The notes under the pieces: generated by a model | Told to the model about the DNA's origin: nothing | Seen by the model: the letters and a program-made list of their open reading frames with translations, nothing else | Databases searched by the model: none | Source of the DNA: Bacteroidota bacterium | GTDB lineage: Bacteria; Bacteroidota; Bacteroidia; Chitinophagales; Chitinophagaceae | NCBI GenBank assembly: GCA_023416995.1 | Contig: JAEZGI010000067.1 | Span: 1 to 32,885, forward strand | Direction of reading: 5' to 3' | DNA: 32,885 bases | Position numbers and translations under genes: made by a program | Part shown: piece by piece, positions 24,967-32,885 of the stretch | Position numbering within the stretch: position 1 is the first letter of the stretch | How the letters are laid out: each line of letters starts with the position of its first letter

Positions 24967-27204
24967 TTGCGCCTTGCCCTCGCCTTCGTTTTGATCATGA
25001 ACGGCAAAAGTGAAAGTCATGCCCAGGATATAAGACCCCGACCCAAAATTGGTGTCACTCTCAGCGGAGGAGGTGCAAAAGGACTTGCCCATATCGGCGT
25101 ACTAAAAGCAATAGACAGCGCTGGCCTCAAAGTAGACTACATAACGGGCACCAGTATGGGAAGTATCATTGGTGCGCTTTATTCCGTTGGTTATTCTGCA
25201 GATTCAATCGAAAAGCTTGCCCGCAAAATCGATTGGGATATTCTTTTGTCAAACCAGGGCGCTCTCCGGGCACTCGTCATGGAAGAAAAAGAAGAATACA
25301 ATAAATATGCGATCGAACTTCCCTGGGAGAATCACAGCTTCAGGTTACCAAGTGGCGTGTTAGAAGCTGAAGAATTGTGGCTGAAGTTTTCAGAACTTTT
25401 TTTCCCGGTCTATAATATCAAAAGTTTCAAGGACTTTTCTATCCCCTTTAAATGTATCGGTGCCGATGTAGCCACGGGTGAAGCGGTTATACTCGACAGT
25501 GGTGAAATTGTAACGGCTATCAGGGCCAGCATGGCAATTCCTTCTGTTTTTACTTCCGTAGAACACAACGGGCGTAAACTCGTTGATGGAGGTGTTGTAA
25601 GAAATTTCCCGGTTCGCGACGTGCGCGAAATGGGGGCTGATATTGTAATCGGCAGTAATGTTGCCATTGGATTGCTCCCTAAAGAAAAGGTTACTAATGC
25701 CCTGCAGATCCTTATGCAGATTGCTTTTTTTAAGGAGTCGGAGGATCACAAAAAAGAGGTCCAGGCAACAGATTATTATATTACTCCTCCAATAGATAAC
25801 TATAATGCTGCCAGCTTCAGCCGTGCGGATGATCTGCTTAAACTAGGTATTGAAGAAGGCCGGCGGATGTACCCAGCGTTAAAAAAACTGGCAGATAGTC
25901 TGAATGGAATATACGGCACACCGGCTTTCAAAAAGAACCGGCTTCCGGTGATAGACTCACTTAAGATATCTGAAATAGACATCAGGGGACTCAATAAAAC
26001 CACCAAAGATTTTTTTGTTCACATGATGGGTTTTTATGAGAACCGTTATTATACCACGTCGCGTATTTCAGGAATGATCCGGAAGGTTTTTGGAACCCGC
26101 TACTACAACCGTATTGTTTACCGGCTTGAAACTGCGCCAGATTCGTCGATCAAAATGATCATCGATGTGGTTGAAAACCCGCGCTCATTTTCAAAACTTG
26201 GTATTCATTATACGCAGTTCACCGGGATCGGTTTGTTATTAAACCTTACCTCGCGCAATCTTATATTGCCACACTCCAGGAGCCTTGTGACCGTGAACCT
26301 TGGCGAAACGTTCCGTGTGAGGGCCGAACATCTCCAATACCTTGGCCGCGGCAAAAATGTTGCGCTTATCCTGGGTACAAATTATGAGCGCTTCGATCTG
26401 AATACCTACCAGAATTATAAACAGGATGGACTTTATAAGATGCATGTGTTCCGGGGTGATGGTCGTATGCAGATTTCGAGCAACCGGAAGTTTACAGTTG
26501 GAGGCGGAACCAGGTATGAAAGGATCAACTATAAACCCTCCATTCCTTCGGGGTTCGAATTAAAAGGCAACAACGAGATGGTAACCAGTTACGGTTATGT
26601 TGGGATCAATACCCTGGACCGTACAGTATATCCCCGCAGAGGCTGGAAAGTGGATGGTGAGTATGGATTTATATATAACCAATCACCCGATATTACTTTC
26701 TATTCAGAAGGGGTTCCAATCGGCAACCTCGATTCTTTTGGTATCAGTTATGCGAATTTTCAACGAGCCGTATTGAATGTTGAAGGATATGCTCCTATAA
26801 GCCCCCGGTCCACTTTTTCAGCTGCCTTTCAAAGTGGTGTTAACTTCCGATATAATCAAAATATTCTGAACGACTTTGTGATTGGTGGGATGTACAGGAT
26901 ATTCAGAAACCAGATCGTTTTTGCCGGTTTGCCGGAGGGTGCAATTTACACGCCCAGCGTTGCAGCTTTACAACTCAGTTATCGTTTACAACTGTATAAC
27001 AACTTTTTTGCTATCGCCCGCACAAATGGGCTCATCAATAATTTTATCAGTACCGATAATGTGCTACAGCGCCCTTCCTTTTTATCGGGTCATGCTCTTA
27101 CTCTCGGTTATAATTTCGCACTCGGTCCACTTGAAGTGAGCGCAGTTTACAGCGATCAGTCAAAACGTATGCAGTCTATTATTAGCCTGGGTATTTCTTT
27201 TTAA
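24967..27204 (+). CDS. Patatin-POTRA-barrel protein (type Vd-like)
   Basis: A 745-residue protein. A signal peptide (to about residue 20, SHAQ) precedes a patatin lipase domain: oxyanion GGGAKGLAHIG (34-44), nucleophile Ser63 in GTSMGS, and DGG with Asp207. Residues about 328-403 look like a POTRA domain (LKISEIDIRGLNKTTKDFF). Residues about 405-745 are an outer membrane barrel ending in Phe. The order patatin, POTRA, barrel is that of PlpD and FplA type Vd autotransporters; in Bacteroidota the patatin part may stay cell-associated. No ATG lies before the signal peptide: the frame opens after a stop at 24907. TTG 24967 is used here; CTG 24946 would give a longer M-K-I-H-N-T opening. The gene starts about 50 bases after the ABC-F stop, so they may share a transcript. 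Confidence 0.87.
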   Translation: MRLALAFVLIMNGKSESHAQDIRPRPKIGVTLSGGGAKGLAHIGVLKAIDSAGLKVDYITGTSMGSIIGALYSVGYSADSIEKLARKIDWDILLSNQGALRALVMEEKEEYNKYAIELPWENHSFRLPSGVLEAEELWLKFSELFFPVYNIKSFKDFSIPFKCIGADVATGEAVILDSGEIVTAIRASMAIPSVFTSVEHNGRKLVDGGVVRNFPVRDVREMGADIVIGSNVAIGLLPKEKVTNALQILMQIAFFKESEDHKKEVQATDYYITPPIDNYNAASFSRADDLLKLGIEEGRRMYPALKKLADSLNGIYGTPAFKKNRLPVIDSLKISEIDIRGLNKTTKDFFVHMMGFYENRYYTTSRISGMIRKVFGTRYYNRIVYRLETAPDSSIKMIIDVVENPRSFSKLGIHYTQFTGIGLLLNLTSRNLILPHSRSLVTVNLGETFRVRAEHLQYLGRGKNVALILGTNYERFDLNTYQNYKQDGLYKMHVFRGDGRMQISSNRKFTVGGGTRYERINYKPSIPSGFELKGNNEMVTSYGYVGINTLDRTVYPRRGWKVDGEYGFIYNQSPDITFYSEGVPIGNLDSFGISYANFQRAVLNVEGYAPISPRSTFSAAFQSGVNFRYNQNILNDFVIGGMYRIFRNQIVFAGLPEGAIYTPSVAALQLSYRLQLYNNFFAIARTNGLINNFISTDNVLQRPSFLSGHALTLGYNFALGPLEVSAVYSDQSKRMQSIISLGISF

Positions 27205-27671
27205 AGAGTGTTCAGTTGTGTAGTATAATCGTGCTGCAAATCTTCATGCAGCCCATTGATCAGCTTTTCAATCTTTCCTACCTGGTTTTTATAAAGATTG
27301 GCAAGTACCGTGTTTTTGTGAAGGGGAAGCCCCATTGCCTTCATCTTTCTGCAAAAGTAGATAAGCAATTCAGTTTCGGCAGGTTTGCTGGACATATACC
27401 GTATATGTTTGTTTGCCGTGCGCAGAATTTTCCGGAGTGTTTTTTTTGCGAGGTAGAGATTTGACTTGTTTACTGTTTCAAACAATTCGTCCATCTCAAT
27501 TTTTACTGATTGCACATAACCATTTTCGTCACCGGCTTCAAAAAGCAGGTATGAAATTAATTCTTTGTTTTCTTTTTTAAACCTCGAAAGGCGTAAACAA
27601 ATATCTGTTAGCTTTGATGGCGATAACTGAATCAGTTCGTGTTTTATATCGTGTATTGTTGCGGCTTTCAT
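27201..27671 (-). CDS. Hypothetical 156-residue protein
   Basis: An intracellular, helix-rich basic protein (many Lys and Leu; KLTDICLRLSRFKKENKELI, LAKKTLRKILRTANKHIRYM). There is no signal peptide, membrane helix or recognised motif. ATG 27671 is preferred over the open frame to 27704. Its stop overlaps the patatin gene's stop in the shared TTAA at 27201-27204, so the two genes converge with a 4-base overlap. Function unknown; it may be a conserved family protein of this group. Confidence 0.7.
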   Translation of the reverse strand: MKAATIHDIKHELIQLSPSKLTDICLRLSRFKKENKELISYLLFEAGDENGYVQSVKIEMDELFETVNKSNLYLAKKTLRKILRTANKHIRYMSSKPAETELLIYFCRKMKAMGLPLHKNTVLANLYKNQVGKIEKLINGLHEDLQHDYTTQLNTL

Positions 27672-27678
27672 AAAGTTG

Positions 27679-27704
27679 CAAACATAACACAGATGACGAT
27701 TCAA
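27679..27704 (-). promoter_or_regulatory. Possible near-leaderless promoter
   Basis: Minus-strand TATGTTTG (27686-27679) matches TAnnTTTG exactly and lies eight bases before the ATG of the hypothetical gene. A TTG (27704-27702) is 15 nt further, slightly short of the usual spacing. Transcription would start within a few bases of the start codon. Confidence 0.35.
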
Positions 27705-27780
27705 TCGTGTCGCATGTCGTTATATGGCATAATTTTTATACATAGTCGCTTTATTACAATTATCTTCTAAAAAATTATTA

Positions 27781-28563
27781 ATGGAGTTCCCGGATTTTTC
27801 AGATCCTGCCATTTGGGTCAGTCTTTTAACGCTGACCTTTCTCGAGATTGTATTGGGTGTAGATAACATCATCTTTATCTCCATTATTTCAAATAAACTT
27901 GCGCCAGAGCAACAAAGACGGGCAAGAAATATCGGTTTAACGCTCGCCATGCTTTTCAGGATCCTGCTGTTGTTGGGCATCACCTGGATCATGCAGCTTA
28001 CGAATCCACTTTTTACGTTGCCTTTTGTGAAAGCAGAGGGCCAGCCTATCGGCATTTCATGGAAGGACTTGATCCTGATGGCCGGTGGGCTGTTCCTGAT
28101 TGCCAAGAGTACTCTTGAAATTCACCATAAACTTGAGAAACCAATAGAAGATGAATCAGGCGGGAAACCCAAATACACAAAATTCTCGAGCGTGGTTTTG
28201 CAGATCGTATTGATCGATGCTGTATTCTCATTTGATTCCATTCTTACTGCGATCGGACTTGTTGATGAAGTGGTAATAATGATTATTGCTGTGGTTATTT
28301 CCATTGCAATTATGATGGCGTTCAGCGGAGCAATCAGCCGGTTTATTAATAAAAATCCAACACTTCAGATGTTGGCACTCTCCTTCCTGATTGCAATCGG
28401 AATAATGCTGGTTGCTGAAGGCTTCCACCAGGAAATAAATAAAAGTTATATCTATTCCATGATTGCGTTTTCACTCGTTGTTGAGTTGCTCAATATGCGC
28501 CTGCGGAAGAAAACGGAAAAGATTCGGTTAAGCAACAGCCGCGTCATTAAGGAAGATGAATAA
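27781..28563 (+). CDS. TerC-family integral membrane protein
   Basis: A 260-residue protein with about seven hydrophobic helices. The two diagnostic acidic membrane motifs are present: FLEIVLGVDNIIFIS in the first helix and LIDAVFSFDSILTAIG in a later one, with FLIAIGIMLVAEGF towards the end. Members of the family (TerC, YkoY, MeeF-type) are linked to manganese export and to metalation of secreted enzymes; this role is inferred from the family. The C-terminal tail is basic and cytoplasmic. The gene is alone, between the hypothetical gene (divergent) and hutH (convergent). Confidence 0.9.
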   Translation: MEFPDFSDPAIWVSLLTLTFLEIVLGVDNIIFISIISNKLAPEQQRRARNIGLTLAMLFRILLLLGITWIMQLTNPLFTLPFVKAEGQPIGISWKDLILMAGGLFLIAKSTLEIHHKLEKPIEDESGGKPKYTKFSSVVLQIVLIDAVFSFDSILTAIGLVDEVVIMIIAVVISIAIMMAFSGAISRFINKNPTLQMLALSFLIAIGIMLVAEGFHQEINKSYIYSMIAFSLVVELLNMRLRKKTEKIRLSNSRVIKEDE

Positions 28564-28604
28564 ACCCCGGCCAGGTGGCATTTCTGCCCGAGCCGCGAAC
28601 ATGG

Positions 28605-30134
28605 TCAGGGCAACGGCGACCCATTTGTCCTCGCAATTTCTGTGACGTGTCGTACAAACGACTGGTCATGTATCATGGTTTGAATCTTATTGATATCATC
28701 CGAGAACACCCTGTCTTCCTCAGCAAAACTTACCCGCGAACGGACAAAGTCATGCGCCGCTTCCAGGAGTAGACTGCTTTTTAATGGTCTTCGGAATTCG
28801 ATGGCCTGGCAGGCCGTCAGTAATTCGATTGCCAGGATATATTCAAGATTATCGAGCACGAGATGCAGTTTCCTGGCGCTGATACTACCCATACTTACAT
28901 GATCCTCCTGACCCAGTGAAGTGGGAATACTGTCTGCACTTGCAGGAAAACAATGGGTTTTGTTTTCGGTTACCAGTGCTGCAGTTGTGTATTGTGGTAT
29001 CATGAATCCGCTGTTCAGACCGACCTTTTTCATCAGTAACATGGGCAAACCCCATTTGCCTTCAAGCAGCAGATAACAGCGCCGGTCAGATATATTTCCC
29101 AGTTCGGCTGCTGCTATACAGGCATAGTCAAGCGGCAACGCCAGGGGCTGGCCGTGAAAGTTGCCACCACTGATAGTGGTATTCTCGTCAAAGATGATTG
29201 GATTATCAGTAACGGAGTTAAGTTCCGTTTCCGTGAGGTCTTTCAAATGTGTCCAGGCATTACGACTGGCACCATGTACCTGTGGTATACATCGCAACGA
29301 ATATGGATCCTGTACCCTGCCGCAGTCAATATGACTTTGCATAATTTCCGAACCGGAAAGCAGCAATCTTAAACGTTCCGCAACCAGTTGTGTACCATGA
29401 AAAGGTCTCAGTTGATGCAAGCGTTCATCGAAAGGCGCCTTTGTACCGGTCAGCGCCTCGAGACTCATCGCACTGATGATGTCAGCAGCTTCGAGACAGT
29501 TCAGCAATCGTTGAACTCCCTTTACCGCAAATGAAAGTATAAACTGTGTACCGTTGATTAGCGCGAGGCCTTCTTTAGGACCTGGCTCCAATGGCGCAAG
29601 ACCATATTGAAGAAGTAACTGCGAAGTTGGTAAACCATTGCATTTGCCAAGCCCGATCAAAGGCAGGAACAGGTGTGCAAGCGGCGCAAGGTCGCCGGAA
29701 GCACCAACCGAACCTTTTTCCGGGACCTCCGGGATAATGTTTTCATCAATGTGCCAGATAATACGTTCAATTGTTTCAAGCCTTACCCCAGAGTAGCCAC
29801 GGGCAAGTGCATGAACCTTTGTGATCATCATCAGTTTCGCAATATTATCCGGGACATTTTTGCCAACACCAACACTGTGGCTTTGCAGAATCTTGTATTG
29901 CAGTAGCTTTGTGTCTTCAGCCGAAATGGCGGTATCGGCAAGAACTCCAAACCCGGTATTGATACCATATACTGTTTGTTCCTTCTCCACTATCGCATCT
30001 ACATACAATTGTGATTTACCGATTTGCTGCACCGCTTTATCACTCAATACACCCTGGATTGAACCATCAGCGAGTCCGAGAGCAATGTCGATTGTCAGGT
30101 TATCAACACCATAATTAAATACTGGTTTCTTCAT
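28605..30134 (-). CDS. hutH: Histidine ammonia-lyase
   Basis: A 509-residue enzyme that deaminates L-histidine to urocanate. Ala145-Ser146-Gly147 in GSVGASGDLAPLAHL form the MIO cofactor autocatalytically. Tyr56 (TVYGINTGFG), the Ser85-His86 pair in ILQSHSVGVG and Glu410 in LGQEDHVSMG match the histidine-specific residues (tyrosine and phenylalanine lyases differ at these places). The length is normal. The remaining hut genes (hutU, hutI, ftcD or hutG) are not in the window; whether they lie elsewhere is unknown. It faces a TerC gene in convergent orientation and the MFS gene diverges upstream. Confidence 0.93.
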   Translation of the reverse strand: MKKPVFNYGVDNLTIDIALGLADGSIQGVLSDKAVQQIGKSQLYVDAIVEKEQTVYGINTGFGVLADTAISAEDTKLLQYKILQSHSVGVGKNVPDNIAKLMMITKVHALARGYSGVRLETIERIIWHIDENIIPEVPEKGSVGASGDLAPLAHLFLPLIGLGKCNGLPTSQLLLQYGLAPLEPGPKEGLALINGTQFILSFAVKGVQRLLNCLEAADIISAMSLEALTGTKAPFDERLHQLRPFHGTQLVAERLRLLLSGSEIMQSHIDCGRVQDPYSLRCIPQVHGASRNAWTHLKDLTETELNSVTDNPIIFDENTTISGGNFHGQPLALPLDYACIAAAELGNISDRRCYLLLEGKWGLPMLLMKKVGLNSGFMIPQYTTAALVTENKTHCFPASADSIPTSLGQEDHVSMGSISARKLHLVLDNLEYILAIELLTACQAIEFRRPLKSSLLLEAAHDFVRSRVSFAEEDRVFSDDINKIQTMIHDQSFVRHVTEIARTNGSPLP

Positions 30135-30190
30135 ATTCCTTAATAGCTTAGGTTGTTTCTCAGCCGCCAGCTAATTATTGCACCGGCCGT

Positions 30191-30218
30191 TTTGAATGGA
30201 AATTTGTTCGTAAATTTT
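30191..30218 (+). promoter_or_regulatory. Possible promoter of the MFS-oxidoreductase operon
   Basis: TTTG (30191-30194), a 16-nt spacer and TAAATTTT (30211-30218), one base from TAnnTTTG and slightly short in spacing. The leader would be about 60 nt, in the 148-base gap shared with hutH. Confidence 0.3.
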
Positions 30219-30282
30219 CGCCCTCTAACCCGGTAAGTTCGCAGCGGGAATTTCAAATTCAAGTTAAACTGTTTTATTTAGT

Positions 30283-31491
30283 ATGAAGAGAAACACTGGA
30301 GTAATGTTGGGGCTGATGATGTTCCTGGAGTATTTTGTTTGGGGCGCATGGTATGTGACGATGGGTACTTATATGGGCGAAAACCTGGATTCGAGCGGCG
30401 TGCAGATTGGTGCGGCTTATAGTTCCTTTGCAATTGCAACGATGATCTCTCCGTTCTTCATGGGCATGGTTGCGGACCGTTATTTCGCCGCACAAAAAAT
30501 TATGGGCATACTGCATCTTGTGGGTGCAGTGTTGTTGTTTTATGCTTCCACTATAACAGGTAACTCCGCTTTTTATTGGGTTATCCTGTTTTATGCGCTG
30601 ATGTACACCCCTACTATTGCGTTGTCTAATAGTATTGCATTCGGACAAATGAATGATCCCGGAAAACAGTTTCCCTGGATCAGGGTGTTTGGAACCATCG
30701 GATGGATCGTTGCGGGTTTCTTTATCGGGGCCTATGATCTCGACAAATCAAACACAACATTTATTATGGCCGCAGGTGCATCGGCATTATTGGGTTTGAT
30801 CAGTTTCATATTACCTAATACACCACCAAAAGGAAAGGCGGCACCCGGCTCAGCCGCGAAAGCGCTGGGCACTGATGCATTTGTTTTATTTACCAACCGG
30901 CCTTACCTGATGTTTTTTATTGCCGCGATCCTGGTTTGTATACCGCTGTCATTTTATTATGGCTTCGCCAATAAGTTTCTGAATGATGTGGGTATGGAAA
31001 ACGCTGGTGGAAAGATGATACTTGGCCAGTTTTCAGAAGGCATATTTATCCTCGCTATACCATTTCTTTTTAACAAGATTGGTGTAAAAAATATGTTACT
31101 TCTTGGTATGACCGCCTGGATATTGCGTTATGTAGCATTTGGATACGGAGATAATGGTGCAAACCAGTGGATGTTATATGCCGGTATCATTTTGCATGGT
31201 ATCTGTTACGACTTCTTTTTTGTAACCGGTTATATGTACACAGAAAAGAAAGCGAATCCAAACATCAAAAATGCCGCCCAGGGCTTGTTCACGTTTGCCA
31301 CTTATGGCCTGGGAATGTTTATAGGAACCTATTTCTCAGGTTTTGTAGTTGATTATTATGCCGTAGGCGATGGCCACAACTGGCTTGGAATCTGGATGGT
31401 GCCGGCATTTATAGCCGTAGCGGTATTTCTTTATTTTGTGTTGCTGTTTAAAGAAAAACGCGAGATCAGAGAAGTCGGTACAAAGATGTAA
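30283..31491 (+). CDS. MFS transporter, nucleoside:proton symporter type
   Basis: A 402-residue inner-membrane protein with about 12 hydrophobic helices. The N-terminal LMMFLEYFVWGAWYVTMGTYM and the segment MADRYFAAQ after helix 2 resemble the NupG/XapB nucleoside permease group of the major facilitator superfamily; IRVFGTIGWIVAGF is another family feature. In Bacteroidota such genes often neighbour Gfo/Idh oxidoreductases, so a sugar-like substrate is also possible. The oxidoreductase gene begins 26 bases downstream, so the two are very likely one transcript. Confidence 0.87.
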   Translation: MKRNTGVMLGLMMFLEYFVWGAWYVTMGTYMGENLDSSGVQIGAAYSSFAIATMISPFFMGMVADRYFAAQKIMGILHLVGAVLLFYASTITGNSAFYWVILFYALMYTPTIALSNSIAFGQMNDPGKQFPWIRVFGTIGWIVAGFFIGAYDLDKSNTTFIMAAGASALLGLISFILPNTPPKGKAAPGSAAKALGTDAFVLFTNRPYLMFFIAAILVCIPLSFYYGFANKFLNDVGMENAGGKMILGQFSEGIFILAIPFLFNKIGVKNMLLLGMTAWILRYVAFGYGDNGANQWMLYAGIILHGICYDFFFVTGYMYTEKKANPNIKNAAQGLFTFATYGLGMFIGTYFSGFVVDYYAVGDGHNWLGIWMVPAFIAVAVFLYFVLLFKEKREIREVGTKM

Positions 31492-31517
31492 GTTATTTCA
31501 CTTATAATATTTGGGAT

Positions 31518-32711
31518 ATGAGAAAGATTGCAATGCTGGGCTCCGGTTTCATCGGTCGTTTTTATGCCGATTCTATCCAGGGTTATCGAAGTAAAGACAA
31601 GATCGTGAGCATTTATTCGAGAAAACAGGAGAGTGCGCAAAAATTTGCTGATGATTATGCGGTTGCTCATGTAACCACTAATATGGAAGAATCGGTTGCG
31701 CATCCTGATGTTGATGTGGTTTGCATCTCTCTACCCAACCACCTGCATGAGGAGGCAGTGTTGCTTTGCTGCAAACATAAAAAAGCAGTGATCACAACAA
31801 AACCGCTTGGCAGGAATGCTGAAGAAGCAAAACGAATGTTACTGGCTGTGGAAGATGCCGGTATCTTCAACGGGTATCTTGAAGATTTGGTTTATACGCC
31901 TAAATTTCTCAAAGCGCATGAAAGCGTAAGAAATGGTGCTCTCGGCCGGGTGCTTTGGGCCAAGTCCCGGGAAACACATCCCGGCCCTCACAGCGATTGG
32001 TTCTGGAACATTGAGCTCGCTGGTGGCGGTTGTATTCTTGACCTGGGTTGTCATTGTGTTGAGATTACCCGCAGTTATATAGGTAAGGATATTAAACCGG
32101 TAGAGGTAATGTGTTGGGCCGATACCCAGGTTAAACCTATAGACGCAGAAGATCACGCTATAGCGCTCATCAAATATGAAAACGGGGCGATTGCCCAGTT
32201 TGAAGTAAGTTGGACTTTCCGCGGTGGGCTTGATCTTCGTGATGAAGTAATGGGGACAGAAGGTACTATCTGGATCAACAGTTTTCTGCGTACAGGTTTT
32301 GATATGTTTACAACCGGGAAGGGCGCTGACTATGTTGCAGAAAAGGCTGAAAGCAATACCGGCTGGCTATTTCCTGTTGGTGACGAATTGAATGAGCTGG
32401 GATACAACCATATGTTTATGGACATGTTCAACGCAATTGAGGAAGGACGTGCGCCAAAAGAGACATTTTACGATGGCTATGTGGTAAACGCCGTTCTCGA
32501 TGCTGCTTACAAATCGGCTAAGTCAAAACTTTGGGAACCGGTGAAATTAGACATCTGGCGTGGACAGGAAAATGTAACAAAAGCAAGCAACCTGGTAGAG
32601 TATGATGATGAACATTATCTTGTTAAAGAAGAAGTAACACATTACGGTACGAAAAAACTTATTCTTAAACATAAAACTACGGGCACCATTTCCGAGCGGG
32701 TTATTAATTAA
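31518..32711 (+). CDS. Gfo/Idh/MocA-family oxidoreductase
   Basis: A 397-residue NAD(P)-dependent enzyme of the glucose-fructose oxidoreductase/inositol dehydrogenase family. The Rossmann site is GSGFIG (8-13). The conserved catalytic lysine of the usual EKP motif is here TTKPL with Lys95, the Glu being replaced by Thr. Asp175 and His179 in ILDLGCHCVE match the substrate-side residues. The C-terminal half is the typical open-sheet domain. It probably oxidises a sugar or polyol, paired with the upstream transporter. There is no signal peptide, so the product is cytoplasmic. A strong terminator follows 50 bases after the stop. Confidence 0.9.
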   Translation: MRKIAMLGSGFIGRFYADSIQGYRSKDKIVSIYSRKQESAQKFADDYAVAHVTTNMEESVAHPDVDVVCISLPNHLHEEAVLLCCKHKKAVITTKPLGRNAEEAKRMLLAVEDAGIFNGYLEDLVYTPKFLKAHESVRNGALGRVLWAKSRETHPGPHSDWFWNIELAGGGCILDLGCHCVEITRSYIGKDIKPVEVMCWADTQVKPIDAEDHAIALIKYENGAIAQFEVSWTFRGGLDLRDEVMGTEGTIWINSFLRTGFDMFTTGKGADYVAEKAESNTGWLFPVGDELNELGYNHMFMDMFNAIEEGRAPKETFYDGYVVNAVLDAAYKSAKSKLWEPVKLDIWRGQENVTKASNLVEYDDEHYLVKEEVTHYGTKKLILKHKTTGTISERVIN

Positions 32712-32762
32712 TCATGGCTAAAGCCTGTTAAGCGGGTAGTCGCAATCAGGCACCGGCTAAAG

Positions 32763-32805
32763 AAAATCCCCGGAAGATGAAATTCATCCTTCGGGGATTT
32801 TTTTA
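32763..32805. terminator. Terminator of the MFS-oxidoreductase operon
   Basis: Stem AATCCCCG (32765-32772) with CGGGGATT (32792-32799), extended by a GATGAA/TTCATC inner stem, followed by seven T. A run of A on the left could also let it work on the minus strand for a converging gene. Confidence 0.85.
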
Positions 32806-32833
32806 TTCAGGAAGTCAACTTACTATAAAACAT

Positions 32834-32884
32834 TCAGCCAATCCATCTTCTTACAACTTTAACTTCTGCTTCGTCCGGGATAGT
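32834..32884 (-). CDS. Possible 3' end of a gene cut by the window edge
   Basis: On the minus strand the longest of the three frames at the edge reads 16 codons (TIPDEAEVKVVRRWIG) ending at TGA 32836-32834. The segment resembles C-termini of cytochrome c-type domains (EV..V.RWI), but this is weak. The converging orientation and the A-rich left side of the nearby terminator fit a gene ending here. Confidence 0.35.
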   Translation of the reverse strand, partial: TIPDEAEVKVVRRWIG

Positions 32885-32885
32885 T

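Noticed and set aside
28564..28604. Hairpin between the TerC and hutH genes
   Set aside because: Weak GGCA/TGCC pairing without a T tract; not called as a terminator.

Overview
The window looks like an ordinary chromosomal segment of a Bacteroidota bacterium, most likely a relative of the Chitinophagaceae; the family-level call is inference. Signs for the phylum are a secreted protein with a type IX secretion (T9SS) C-terminal sorting domain, a carboxypeptidase-regulatory-like/plug/barrel outer membrane protein, several TAnnTTTG promoter elements, a general lack of Shine-Dalgarno sequences, a DUF3347-type metal-site protein and a long signal peptidase I. No transposase, integrase, phage gene, tRNA, rRNA or CRISPR array was seen.

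Left part (1-6.7 kb): the 3' end of a TPR protein closed by a perfect 32-nt palindromic terminator; a small outer membrane beta-barrel protein followed by an array of eleven 12-13-nt degenerate tandem repeats and a terminator; a T9SS-secreted LamG-like protein; then, on the minus strand, a large TonB-receptor-like outer membrane protein whose stop codon is one base from the start of a nitroreductase.

Centre-left (6.7-11.7 kb, minus strand): serA, a TPR-AAA+ ATPase and a TPR membrane protein are packed 13-21 nt apart, with glucokinase 60 nt further on. The AAA+/TPR pair is the best candidate for an uncharacterised system. Next come a TTG-initiated lipoprotein serine hydrolase and the bifunctional NAD(P)H-hydrate repair enzyme (plus strand), then cytidine deaminase and signal peptidase I (minus strand).

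Centre-right (17-22.8 kb): a sigma-54-type response regulator with no DNA-binding domain and an altered GAFTGA loop, followed at once by an alpha/beta hydrolase; an unlisted 46-residue single-helix membrane protein with its own terminator; pdhB; a secreted M28 peptidase; and a free-standing DUF3347 protein with a CPM...CG motif.

Right part (22.9-32.9 kb): an ABC-F ATPase and a patatin-POTRA-barrel protein (type Vd-like); a small hypothetical protein converging on the latter with overlapping stop codons; a TerC-family membrane protein; histidine ammonia-lyase; then an MFS nucleoside/sugar-type transporter and a Gfo/Idh/MocA oxidoreductase in one operon, a terminator, and possibly the last codons of a minus-strand gene at the window edge.

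Most genes are housekeeping or common phylum-specific families. Calls rest on motif reading only; no database search was possible.
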